DNA from: Spirochaetales bacterium
GTDB lineage: Bacteria > Spirochaetota > Spirochaetia > DSM-27196 > SLST01
Length of the DNA: 18,801 nt
NCBI GenBank assembly: GCA_028284845.1
Contig: JANQQY010000648.1
Coordinates: 1 to 18,801 of the forward strand
Direction: 5' to 3'
The position numbers were made by a program, and so were the translations under genes. Positions 7,623 to 14,319 of the stretch are shown piece by piece. The notes beneath the pieces are model-generated. The model saw only the letters and a list, made by a program, of their open reading frames with translations, was not told the origin of the DNA and ran no database searches. Positions within the stretch are counted from its first letter, which is position 1; each line of letters begins with the position of its first letter.

Positions 7623-8085
7623 TCCTCTCACAAGTGAGCAACTGCGAAGGATGTCGCCCCGAGTAACTGCATGGTTCTCTCGACGTGTATGGAACTCCGC
7701 AGACGTTGAGGATCTCGTTCAGGAGGTCCTCTATCGCTGCGTCAAGAAAGCGTCGGCGTTTCGCGGGGAATCCGATGTCCAGGCGTGGTGCTACGGCATC
7801 TGCAGGTACGTCTGGTTTGAGTTTGTGCGAGACGCGAAGCGTCGATCGGTGGCCGACTGCGTCGTTGCGGAGCAGGCGCCGGAGCGCGATCCAGTGGAAC
7901 GAATCTCGCTCCGTGTGGCGGCCTCACGCCTTCCAATCAGACTCCGCCAGGTGTACGAGCTGCGCTACGAGCACGACCTTGGCCTTGAATCGATCGCTTC
8001 TATGCTCTCCAGACCGATGGGTACGATCAAGTATCAGCTGAGCGAAGCGCGAGCACACATGCGTCGTTTCCTTGCAGAAGAATGA
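7615..8085 (+). CDS. ECF-type RNA polymerase sigma factor
   Basis: A 156-residue alternative sigma factor containing only regions 2 and 4. Region 2 is visible as VEDLVQEVLYRCVKKASAFRG and YGICRYVWFEFVRDAKRR (residues 31-78). Region 4 follows as LPIRLRQVYELRYEHDLGLESIASMLSRPMGTIKYQLSEARAHMRRFL in pieces (106-153), with the second HTH recognising the -35 element. The ATG at 7615 is preferred over one at 7537 because the conserved sigma segment begins soon after it and GTGGGG precedes it. It overlaps the FliG/MotA-like gene by 8 bases, so the pair is translationally coupled. In many ECF systems the coupled neighbour is the anti-sigma factor; here that slot is taken by a protein with no known anti-sigma domain. 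No typical ECF promoter was recognised upstream of the pair. Confidence 0.88.
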   Translation: MNDPLTSEQLRRMSPRVTAWFSRRVWNSADVEDLVQEVLYRCVKKASAFRGESDVQAWCYGICRYVWFEFVRDAKRRSVADCVVAEQAPERDPVERISLRVAASRLPIRLRQVYELRYEHDLGLESIASMLSRPMGTIKYQLSEARAHMRRFLAEE

Positions 8086-8096
8086 TAGCACTCGCC

Positions 8097-8125
8097 TTGA
8101 GGGAGCGCTCGGCGTCTTGTACGAT
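8097..8125 (+). promoter_or_regulatory. Sigma-70-type promoter just ahead of the metallophosphoesterase
   Basis: TTGAGG (8097-8102), a 17-base spacer and TACGAT (8120-8125). The transcription start would fall near 8132, only a few bases before the ATG at 8136, giving an almost leaderless mRNA. It starts 12 bases after the sigma factor stop, so the downstream pair can be transcribed separately. Confidence 0.55.
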
Positions 8126-8135
8126 CTCAGTCGCG

Positions 8136-8852
8136 ATGAAGATTGGTGTGTTTACAGACGTCCACGCAAATCTTGAGGCTGCCACGACCATCCTTGATGC
8201 ACTTGCGGCGATCGGCGTCGATCTGGTGGTTCACACGGGAGACGCGGTTGGGATGGGACCGGACCCAGCAGAGACGCTGGACTATCTGCTTGAACGGCAG
8301 GTGATACTGATTCGTGGGAACCACGAGGACTCGATCCGACATCGGCTTCACGAGAACCCGCCGGCATGGATGCACCCGGATGAGATTGACCACGAGCGCT
8401 GGGCGAGTGAGCAACTCTCGGCATCCAATCAGGACGCAATCGATCGAATGCCGGAACTGATTCGGTATCGCCACGGGGTGCACTCTGTTGTGCTCCAGCA
8501 CGCAGGGTTCGACTCGGACGGTACCCTCGTCAGCGATGCCGAGGAATACGAGCGGTGGAAGACGAGGGCGTCCGGTGAGCACGCCGCGCCCGACATCATC
8601 GTCTTTGGGCACGACCATCGGCCGCATGACGAAGAATGCGGTGGAACCAGATTCGTGAGCCCAGGATCGTCTGGTTGCACCCGGTCAGATGAGACCTGCT
8701 TTGGGATCATCGATCTTCAAATCGATGGAACGTCGTACGAGCGGAGAACGCAACCCTACGCACGATCCAGAACGATCGAGCGCTTCGAAGCCCGGAACGT
8801 CCCGGGCCGCGAGAGCATTCTCCGCATCTTCTTTGGCATCACAACCTCGTGA
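8136..8852 (+). CDS. Metallophosphoesterase, YfcE/MJ0936-like
   Basis: A 238-residue calcineurin-like phosphoesterase of the small bacterial/archaeal phosphodiesterase group. All metal-binding motifs are present in order: FTDVHAN with Asp8 and His10, TGDAVG with Asp36, RGNHED with Asn62 and His63, LQHAG with His122, and FGHDH with His159 and His161. It should bind two divalent metals and cleave phosphomono- or phosphodiesters; the true substrate is unknown. Start choice: an upstream in-frame ATG at 8082 overlaps the sigma factor stop (ATGA) and adds 18 residues. The fold, however, begins directly at MKIGVFTDVHAN and a good promoter lies just before 8136, so I prefer 8136. The longer form made by readthrough from the sigma factor transcript is possible. 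It overlaps the next gene by 4 bases (GTGA). Confidence 0.85.
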   Translation: MKIGVFTDVHANLEAATTILDALAAIGVDLVVHTGDAVGMGPDPAETLDYLLERQVILIRGNHEDSIRHRLHENPPAWMHPDEIDHERWASEQLSASNQDAIDRMPELIRYRHGVHSVVLQHAGFDSDGTLVSDAEEYERWKTRASGEHAAPDIIVFGHDHRPHDEECGGTRFVSPGSSGCTRSDETCFGIIDLQIDGTSYERRTQPYARSRTIERFEARNVPGRESILRIFFGITTS

Positions 8853-9667
8853 GCACTCCCCGCCGACTGACATTCGGTCCATCTCAGTCGAGTCGTCAGA
8901 GCGTGCTGACGCTGCTCAGTGAGCATGAATTCTCACATCTTATGACGCTCAAAATGCTCACGATGTTTCCAAGCGCTACCGATGTCACCGTGATCAGAGA
9001 CGACTCGGGATGGGCATGTCGCACGGAACTGAACGCGACCGTCTCGGCGTGGGACGCCGCGCACTATTCGCACGCAGCAACGGTGATCATGATCGACGGG
9101 ACTTCGGACTCTCTCATTCGCCAAGCAATCCTTGAATCGAGGCACGAGGACGTGGTGTTCAAGGTTCATGACGACGCGGCGCGCGACGTCCTAACACGAG
9201 AGCTGCGCTTTGTTCGAATGAACTCGTTCGAGTCATTCACATCACATGACAGGTATCATCCACCTACCCTGCCGACCGGCGTCGAGGTGGAGTCCGGCGC
9301 GAATGACGACCCCGAGGCGATGGGAATGTTCTGCGCGAGCGGATACACAACGGAGGAGTTCGCCTCGCATGCAGCGCGAGGCTCGCGATGGTTCGGAGTT
9401 CGACGCGACAAACAGCTCGTCTCTTTTTGCATGGCGTACCAGAACTACGAGCGCATCTGGGAGATTGGGGCGGTGCTCACGAAACCCGACTTCCGGGGAC
9501 GAGGATTCGCGAAGGCAGTTGTCTCTGCAGCGCTCCAACACCTCGTGAGTCACGACCGAGCCCCGCGTTATCAGTTCGCGGCCTCCAACGATGCGTCTCG
9601 AGGTCTTGCGCTCTCATTGGGGCTGACCCACGTGCTCACCGTCGATCATTACGCGCCGTCGGGTTGA
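8849..9667 (+). CDS. GNAT-family N-acetyltransferase
   Basis: A 272-residue protein whose C-terminal ~120 residues form a GNAT fold. IWEIGAVLTKPDFRGRGFAKAVVSAAL contains the acetyl-CoA pyrophosphate-binding loop RGRGFA (216-221), with WEIGAVLTKP as the preceding strand. The final SNDASRGLALSLGLTHVLTVDHY is the usual 'N..S..l...lGF' ending. The N-terminal ~135 residues are a separate domain I do not recognise, so this is a two-domain acetyltransferase with unknown substrate. It starts at a GTG that overlaps the metallophosphoesterase stop (GTGA), so the two are coupled. It belongs to the same run as the FliG/MotA-like and sigma factor genes, but nothing in its sequence links it to them functionally. 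Confidence 0.85.
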   Translation: MSTPRRLTFGPSQSSRQSVLTLLSEHEFSHLMTLKMLTMFPSATDVTVIRDDSGWACRTELNATVSAWDAAHYSHAATVIMIDGTSDSLIRQAILESRHEDVVFKVHDDAARDVLTRELRFVRMNSFESFTSHDRYHPPTLPTGVEVESGANDDPEAMGMFCASGYTTEEFASHAARGSRWFGVRRDKQLVSFCMAYQNYERIWEIGAVLTKPDFRGRGFAKAVVSAALQHLVSHDRAPRYQFAASNDASRGLALSLGLTHVLTVDHYAPSG

Positions 9668-9677
9668 GCATCTTAGC

Positions 9678-9693
9678 TCAAGATCGGTCTTGA
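9678..9693 (+). terminator. Perfect 6-bp hairpin with UCGG loop after the GNAT gene
   Basis: TCAAGA, TCGG and TCTTGA form a stem-loop about 10 bases after the GNAT stop. It is not followed by a T-run. It may end the transcript or act as an operator for the next gene, whose leader contains TATGAT (9719-9724) but no matching -35. Confidence 0.4.
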
Positions 9694-9757
9694 TCGCGGT
9701 TCGCCGCTTGGGGAGCAGTATGATGATGTCGAATCAACGGCGACGGAGGGCAACCAG

Positions 9758-10654
9758 ATGAGGGACTTCCTATCGATCACGGACCTGACAGGCGAGGAGG
9801 TCACAGAGCTGCTCGACCGCGCAGACGAGCTACAGGATCGCTGGCGATCGAACACCTTGCACACGCCTCTCGCGGGTAGGCGAGTTGCGCTCTGGTTCGC
9901 CGGGTCCGGTTTTCGCAACCGTCTTGCATTCGAGATCGGCGCGCGTGCACTCGGCGCAGAGGTCTCGTACGTCCCGGGAGATCTGGGCGTGAACGAACCG
10001 ATCGAGGACATTGGGCCATACTTGAACAACTGGTTTGATATGGCCGTCGTCCGATGTCGCCGCCATGATGACCTGATCGAGTTCGCGACGAGGTTCTCCG
10101 GTCCGGTCGTCAACGCCAGAACTGATCACAACCATCCGTGCGAGATCCTGAGCGACCTCCAGTACATACGGGGCGAGCGCGGATCGCTCGAAGGTCTCTC
10201 TGTCGTCTTTGTGGGTGAGGTTACCAATCTGTGTATGAGCTGGTTCGAGGCAGCCAGCAGATTGCCAATCGATGTGACGCAAGTTGCGCCGGAAGAGTAC
10301 CTCATTCCCGATCCAGAGCTCCGGACTCTGCAAGCTGACGCAGCCGGATCGATTACGACGAGCGCCGACCTGGACGCTGTTCTCTCGCACCGCACTGATG
10401 TCATCTACACGGATTGCTGGCCATCGGCGGACGACAAAGAGGAGATCGCCGGATCATTCCTTCCCTATCAGATCACGGCAGAACGCGTTGAGCGCATCAA
10501 CCCCGACGGCTTCTTCCTGCCCTGCCCTCCGGTGACCCGCGGAGAGGAAGTGGCGGCGGACGCGCTCCTTCTGCCCCAGTGTAAAAACTACGAGGCGAAG
10601 GAGTGCCTGCTCCACACGCAGAACGCAATCATGAAAAAGGTGCTGAGTGATTGA
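9758..10654 (+). CDS. Divergent ornithine/aspartate-carbamoyltransferase-family protein
   Basis: A 298-residue protein with the two-domain carbamoyltransferase fold. It begins with the family's FLSITDLTGEEVTELLDRA and keeps HPC (126-128) followed by EILSDLQYI, VYTDCW-like IYTDCW (217-221), PYQIT, and a C-terminal LPCPPVTRGEEV (254-264). The key motifs are altered. The carbamoyl-phosphate loop STRTR reads GFRNR (51-55), HPCQ reads HPCE, the ornithine loop after DVW reads PSADD rather than VSMG, and HCLP reads LPCP. Only the two Arg of STRTR remain. It may therefore use a different substrate, act as a ureido-compound enzyme, or be non-catalytic. GGAGGG lies 7 bases before the ATG. It is not next to other arginine or pyrimidine genes. 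The fold assignment is firm; I give no gene symbol because the specific reaction is unknown. Confidence 0.82.
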   Translation: MRDFLSITDLTGEEVTELLDRADELQDRWRSNTLHTPLAGRRVALWFAGSGFRNRLAFEIGARALGAEVSYVPGDLGVNEPIEDIGPYLNNWFDMAVVRCRRHDDLIEFATRFSGPVVNARTDHNHPCEILSDLQYIRGERGSLEGLSVVFVGEVTNLCMSWFEAASRLPIDVTQVAPEEYLIPDPELRTLQADAAGSITTSADLDAVLSHRTDVIYTDCWPSADDKEEIAGSFLPYQITAERVERINPDGFFLPCPPVTRGEEVAADALLLPQCKNYEAKECLLHTQNAIMKKVLSD

Positions 10655-10662
10655 TAGTGCGT

Positions 10663-10675
10663 GTCCGCGGCGGAC
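10663..10675. repeat. Short GC palindrome between convergent genes
   Basis: GTCCGC-G-GCGGAC lies 8 bases after the carbamoyltransferase-like stop, in the 60-base spacer before the convergent methyltransferase. It could form a tight hairpin and help end transcription, but there is no T-run. Confidence 0.3.
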
Positions 10676-10714
10676 CAAGTCGTGCTGCGGCGGCGCTTGG
10701 CGAGTGCGCCCGTC

Positions 10715-11548
10715 CTAAGCGACGCCCTTTCGCCCAACAAACAGCAGATGAGAAGAGCTCCCCACGTAGCTTGGCTCCGTGCTCACAGTGTAGAAGAGGT
10801 CAAGCCACTTCTGCCGCTGCTCCGGCGTCATCTCGTGAAAACGGGAATCAAGGGCTGCAGATCCCGGGTCCGAACAGGCGGTCAGGATCGGTTCGATCCC
10901 AGCCTCAGCGTGGAGCGGCTCAAGCTGGTGCGGATGGGCGAAGTAACCGCGAAACTGCCCGTCCCCGCGCTCAGAGATAGGCGGATAGCCGTCGCGCAGC
11001 AGTGCCGGAACGTTCTCCTCATTCTCGATCCAAGAGGGAATCGACAGGGCGATGTGTGCGAGCGTTCCGAACCGGCAGATGTGCGCCGACGCAAAAAGAC
11101 CACCCACGTCGATTCGTGACGACGCCTGGCGAATAGCCACGATTCGTTCCTGTCGGTTGATCAGATGGTAGAGAGGGCCCATCACCAAGGCAGCCGCAAA
11201 TGGACGCTGAGGCACGGGCGAAAGATCTCGCGCGTCGGCGACAACTGTCCCTATCTGCCGCGAGAACGGAGAGCGATCGGCCTCCCGACTGCAACGCTCG
11301 ACCAGGACTGGAGAGAGATCAACCGCAACGACCTCGTAGCCAAGGCGAGCGAGTTCGAGCGTGTAGCGCCCCCCTGCACATCCCACCTCAAGAATTGGTC
11401 CCGCCTCCGGTTGTGGCAAATGCGCCTTGAGGTGCCGCATCGTGATCGCAAACTCGATTGGATGGCGAGTCAGCCGATCAACCTCACGATCAGGGTCGTT
11501 GTCGTAGTGATCACGAATGTCGGTTATGTCGTCCCATCTCTCTTCCAT
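10715..11548 (-). CDS. Class I SAM-dependent methyltransferase
   Basis: A 277-residue protein with a Rossmann-type methyltransferase core. Motif I is ILEVGCAGGRY (52-62) and binds S-adenosylmethionine. Motif II is VVAVDLSP with Asp77 expected to contact the ribose. VADARDLSP supplies the next acidic residue, and ALVMGPLYHL is the post-I/IV strand. The C-terminal ~100 residues, with an FRGYFAHPHQLEPLHAEAGIE stretch in parts, are the substrate-side cap and are typical of small-molecule methyltransferases. The acceptor is unknown. It is the last gene of the minus-strand group AraC, kinase, acetyltransferase, methyltransferase, 31 bases after the acetyltransferase stop. No Shine-Dalgarno sequence precedes the ATG; a TACACC lies 10 bases before it. 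Resistance-type modification is one idea from the company it keeps, not from its sequence. Confidence 0.88.
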   Translation of the reverse strand: MEERWDDITDIRDHYDNDPDREVDRLTRHPIEFAITMRHLKAHLPQPEAGPILEVGCAGGRYTLELARLGYEVVAVDLSPVLVERCSREADRSPFSRQIGTVVADARDLSPVPQRPFAAALVMGPLYHLINRQERIVAIRQASSRIDVGGLFASAHICRFGTLAHIALSIPSWIENEENVPALLRDGYPPISERGDGQFRGYFAHPHQLEPLHAEAGIEPILTACSDPGSAALDSRFHEMTPEQRQKWLDLFYTVSTEPSYVGSSSHLLFVGRKGVA

Positions 11549-11579
11549 GAAGGCGTCAGGTGTAGCACATCGGAGCGCG

Positions 11580-12110
11580 TCAGAACAGTAGATAGAAGTA
11601 GACGGCTATCTCGTTGATGGCGGGATCAATACCGGTGTAGAGGCGGCGATCGTAGCCTCCAATCTCAAAGCCGTACTTCGCGTACCAGTGGCACGCCGGT
11701 GCGTTTGTGTCTTGCGTTTCAAGGCGAACACCGGGGAGCCCGTGCTCGCGAGCCCAACGAACGACTTGATCCATGAGGCGTGTCCCAATGCCCTGACGGC
11801 GAAACTCCGGGGCAACAACGACGTCCTCGACGTGGCAGTAGTTGTTCCAGTAACGCCAAGCAATGATTTGGCCGGCAAGTGTGCCGTTTACGATCGCGAG
11901 GAACGCCGTCTTGTGATCGCTCTTGATGAGACTTGAGACGTCCATCTGATCACGATCGTAGGTCTTGGTGTACGGCGGGCATGCGTCAAACCGGAGAGTC
12001 GTTCCAAAGCCTGTCGCGACTACGTTGAGACGATGTGTGGAGGAGTAGCCTGTGGGGAGGCTGTTGAGGAGAGAGCGATTCGAGTTGGTGAGTTCCTCAA
12101 TGCGGAGCAT
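11580..12110 (-). CDS. Streptothricin-acetyltransferase-like GNAT
   Basis: A 176-residue GNAT acetyltransferase that closely resembles the Sat4-type streptothricin N-acetyltransferases in its second half. It has NNYCHVEDVVVAPEFRRQGIG with acetyl-CoA loop RRQGIG (104-109), then WAREHGLPGVRLETQD (119-134), ACHWYAKYGFEIGGYD and a final AVYFYL. The LETQD plus 'AC..Y...GF.IG' pattern and the aromatic C-terminal end are characteristic of that group, which inactivates streptothricin by acetylating its beta-lysine. The N-terminus is less conserved, so activity on streptothricin is inferred. It starts 15 bases after the kinase stop in the same operon. No Shine-Dalgarno sequence is seen, and a perfect 6-bp hairpin overlaps the start codon. 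No mobile element is adjacent, suggesting a resident chromosomal gene. Confidence 0.8.
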   Translation of the reverse strand: MLRIEELTNSNRSLLNSLPTGYSSTHRLNVVATGFGTTLRFDACPPYTKTYDRDQMDVSSLIKSDHKTAFLAIVNGTLAGQIIAWRYWNNYCHVEDVVVAPEFRRQGIGTRLMDQVVRWAREHGLPGVRLETQDTNAPACHWYAKYGFEIGGYDRRLYTGIDPAINEIAVYFYLLF

Positions 12111-12124
12111 CTTGATAGCAAGAT
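12109..12124 (-). promoter_or_regulatory. Hairpin overlapping the start codon of the acetyltransferase
   Basis: On the plus strand ATCTTG, ATAG and CAAGAT form a perfect 6-bp stem. In the mRNA the first two bases of the ATG at 12110 lie in the stem, so the structure could limit initiation or couple it to translation of the upstream kinase. Confidence 0.35.
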
Positions 12125-12125
12125 A

Positions 12126-13022
12126 TCACAGGGCGTACCGCCGAATGACCTCCACGCACCGGTGTTGGAGGCCGATTGAGGCGGGATTCTGCCAGCCAAG
12201 GATCTCCAGAGCAAACTCGATCGCAAAGGCCCCGACCCATCGTTCGTCTATCGGGTGCGCCGGAGCAGTCCGAAGGTAGCCTTCCTCCAGGGCGCTTCCA
12301 AGATCGTGGAAGGGGGCGCGAGCCGCGACTTCCCACCGCGCAAGCTCGCGCTCGATTGGCGCCGGTCCGGCGAACTCCCAGTCAATCACACCGACGATGG
12401 CGTGGTGATCATCGACAAAGAGATGCTTTGGAAGCCAATCGCCATGGGTAAGCATCGAGACGGGGCGCGAGGCAGTGTCCAAAGTCTCGGTGAGCACCTC
12501 TGCTCCGCGCTCCACCAGGCTATCCGCCGTTGGACCGATCGCCCGACGCGCTGCCTTGGCGGCGCGACCGATCCGTTCAGGTAGAGGTCGATGCAACTCG
12601 TGACGGATGCCGACTGCGGGAGAGATGCTGCCAAGGCGGGCGAGGAGCTCACCGCTCTCCCGAACAAGAGCGATGAGCTCGGCTGGGTCGACGAGGCGCG
12701 CCTCCTGGATTGAATGCCCCAGAACGACTTCGAGAACGGAGAACGAGAGCGTTTCTTCTCCAAGGGTCTCGTGCAAGTGTCCTACCACCCTGGGCGCCGG
12801 AACGCCGACGCCACGCGCGAGCGAGGTAATTCCGGCCTCGTGCGCAAAGGGGGAGTGCTCACCTCTCGCAATCCGGACGATGAGAGGCCGGTGTGAAGAG
12901 AAGTGTGCCAGGTAGGTCTCGTGCAGCCCGCCACTCAGAATGGGTTCCAGGTGAACAGGCGGTGCGCCACAGATCTCCTGAACGACGGAGTCAATGATGA
13001 CCGGCGAGGTTAATCTATTCAT
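12126..13022 (-). CDS. Aminoglycoside phosphotransferase (APH)-family kinase
   Basis: A 298-residue small-molecule kinase with the APH/choline-kinase fold. SGGLHETYLA near the start is the nucleotide-binding loop, and LIVRIARGE carries the basic residue in the N-lobe. The catalytic segment THGDWLPKHLF has His193, Gly194 and the catalytic Asp195, and GVIDWEFAGP has Asp214 as the metal-binding Asp-x-Glu/Gly equivalent. The Asn that normally follows in HGDxxxxN is His200. Substrate could be an aminoglycoside, a macrolide or a house-keeping metabolite such as an amino sugar. The longest reading frame starts at 13172, but that would run ~150 bases into the upstream regulator and adds residues with no family match. 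ATGs at 13028 or 13022, overlapping the regulator end by 14 or 8 bases, are preferred. It is translationally coupled to the AraC gene. Confidence 0.83.
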   Translation of the reverse strand: MNRLTSPVIIDSVVQEICGAPPVHLEPILSGGLHETYLAHFSSHRPLIVRIARGEHSPFAHEAGITSLARGVGVPAPRVVGHLHETLGEETLSFSVLEVVLGHSIQEARLVDPAELIALVRESGELLARLGSISPAVGIRHELHRPLPERIGRAAKAARRAIGPTADSLVERGAEVLTETLDTASRPVSMLTHGDWLPKHLFVDDHHAIVGVIDWEFAGPAPIERELARWEVAARAPFHDLGSALEEGYLRTAPAHPIDERWVGAFAIEFALEILGWQNPASIGLQHRCVEVIRRYAL

Positions 13023-14247
13023 TGTCATCGATCTCTTGAAGGTGGCGAGAAGCGTCTCCCCGGGTTTCGTCACGGTGTTGTACCGCGCCACTGAGGTTCT
13101 CGCGGCGGTAGTCCCTCGCGGTGATGCCCATCCGGCTACGAAAGACGCGGCTGAAGTAGTTGGGATCTGCAAACCCCACGCGAAACGCGATCTCCGTGAT
13201 AGGCGCGCCGTCGTGCTCGAGAAGCCAACAAGCTGCGGCGACTCTCTTCCCTTGGATGTACTCCGTGATGGTCTCGCCGGTCTCGGCTTTGAACCGGCGC
13301 GAGAGGTAGGTGGGGTTGCAGCCGGAGAGAGCGGAGAGCTCGTCCAGCGTCAGTTTCCGCTCAAGATGCCGGAGGATGTGGGACGCCGCCCGGCGGACCG
13401 GAAGCGAATAGGAGGTCAGCGCGTGCGATCGGACAGCCTCACAGTAGCGCATGATGATCTCGGGAGCGAGTGACTCTGCGTCGCGTGAGGTTCGACACCG
13501 CTCGATCCGAAGGGCGTGACTCTCCGAGAGGGTGTGCAACTCAAACGGAAGGACGCCGCCTCGTTCGGCTGATAGGCGGCCAAGTGAGTTGAGTACGATT
13601 AAGAGGTTCTTGCGTAGGCGCAACGGGTCATCCGGGAGTCGGTCGGCGAATGCGACGAATCCGGGGGCTGGCTGCCGGAACGCGAGGAGCGCGTCTCGAT
13701 CGCCGTGAGCAATCGCCTCACGTATGGCGCGCTCGGCCGCGTAGCGCCTCTCGATGGTCTGGTTCTCCTCCTTGGACGTTGGGACTGGGTAGGCGTCAAC
13801 GGAGGACCGTGGTTGTTCGGGATCACGCTGACCGCGCTCAACCCGGACGTACGACAGGTTCCCGGCAGCGACGAGCAGGCAGGCCGCAGCATCAACATCC
13901 GCTGGTTCTTTCTGAGGGACCGATTCAAGAAAGAGGGCCCAGGGACGATGCTCATCAGCGGTGAGCGAATCCGGCGGTGTGACGCGAGCATCAGCCTCTA
14001 TGAAGGGTCCGGCAACGATAAGCCGATCGCGCAGCCGACAGAGAAGGGCACGAAATCCCAGGGGATCGCTCCGAAGCGTGACCACGCCGGCTTCAGGAAT
14101 CGACTCATGCTCCCACCTACCGATCGGCCATCTGCGAGGCGGCCGAAGCGATTCGGCGGCATCTGTCACCGAACCCGAGCGATCAAGAATCCGCACATTA
14201 AGAGCGGTGAGCCGGTGCAGCACCGACGCCACGGAACGTTCAGGCAC
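13015..14247 (-). CDS. AraC-family regulator of the minus-strand operon
   Basis: A 410-residue AraC-type regulator. The N-terminal ~115 residues resemble the sensory domain seen in Firmicute and spirochaete AraC proteins (LLCRLRDRLIVAGPF region). The central block (ERRYAAERAIREAIAHGD to ALRIERCRT, ~167-252) is the helical segment typical of this subgroup. Residues ~283-385 are the double-HTH domain: LTLDELSALSGCNPTYLSRRFK and ITEIAFRVGFADPNYFSRVFR. It starts with GTG at 14247 and no other start is available nearby. TAGAGT ends 5 bases before it, with TTGCCG 17 bases further up and no Shine-Dalgarno sequence, so it looks leaderless. It is divergent from the GH2 gene, a common arrangement for a sugar-utilisation activator, and also overlaps the kinase gene downstream, so either side may be its target. 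Confidence 0.88.
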   Translation of the reverse strand: MPERSVASVLHRLTALNVRILDRSGSVTDAAESLRPPRRWPIGRWEHESIPEAGVVTLRSDPLGFRALLCRLRDRLIVAGPFIEADARVTPPDSLTADEHRPWALFLESVPQKEPADVDAAACLLVAAGNLSYVRVERGQRDPEQPRSSVDAYPVPTSKEENQTIERRYAAERAIREAIAHGDRDALLAFRQPAPGFVAFADRLPDDPLRLRKNLLIVLNSLGRLSAERGGVLPFELHTLSESHALRIERCRTSRDAESLAPEIIMRYCEAVRSHALTSYSLPVRRAASHILRHLERKLTLDELSALSGCNPTYLSRRFKAETGETITEYIQGKRVAAACWLLEHDGAPITEIAFRVGFADPNYFSRVFRSRMGITARDYRRENLSGAVQHRDETRGDASRHLQEIDDNE

Positions 14248-14252
14248 GGCTC

Positions 14253-14281
14253 ACTCTACCGTCCACCTGCAGATTCGGCAA
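14253..14281 (-). promoter_or_regulatory. Promoter of the AraC/kinase/acetyltransferase operon, leaderless type
   Basis: On the minus strand, TTGCCG (14281-14276), a 17-base spacer and TAGAGT (14258-14253), followed by five bases and the GTG at 14247. Four of six bases match the consensus in each hexamer. Transcription would begin at or very near the start codon. Confidence 0.5.
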
Positions 14282-14297
14282 TCACATCCAGATTTAG

Positions 14298-14319
14298 GCA
14301 AATGAATCCATGTGCAATG
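14298..14319. promoter_or_regulatory. Candidate regulator-binding direct repeat upstream of GH2
   Basis: GCAAATG (14298-14304) and GCAATG (14314-14319) recur 16 bases apart in the 106-base divergent spacer, close to the AraC gene. Spaced direct repeats are a common AraC-family operator layout. The repeats are short and could be chance. Confidence 0.25.

Noticed and set aside
8082..8135. ATG at 8082 as the start of the metallophosphoesterase
   Set aside because: Not excluded because it overlaps the sigma factor stop, but the family begins at the 8136 Met and a good promoter lies between the two; kept only as an alternative.
10661..11617. Plus-strand open frames antisense to the methyltransferase (e.g. 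10661-11119, 11165-11617)
   Set aside because: No motif or ribosome site, whereas the minus-strand methyltransferase has clear SAM-binding motifs.
13023..13172. Longer N-terminus for the APH-family kinase starting at 13172
   Set aside because: It would lie within the coding end of the AraC gene on the same strand; the kinase fold begins after 13028, where ATGs are available.
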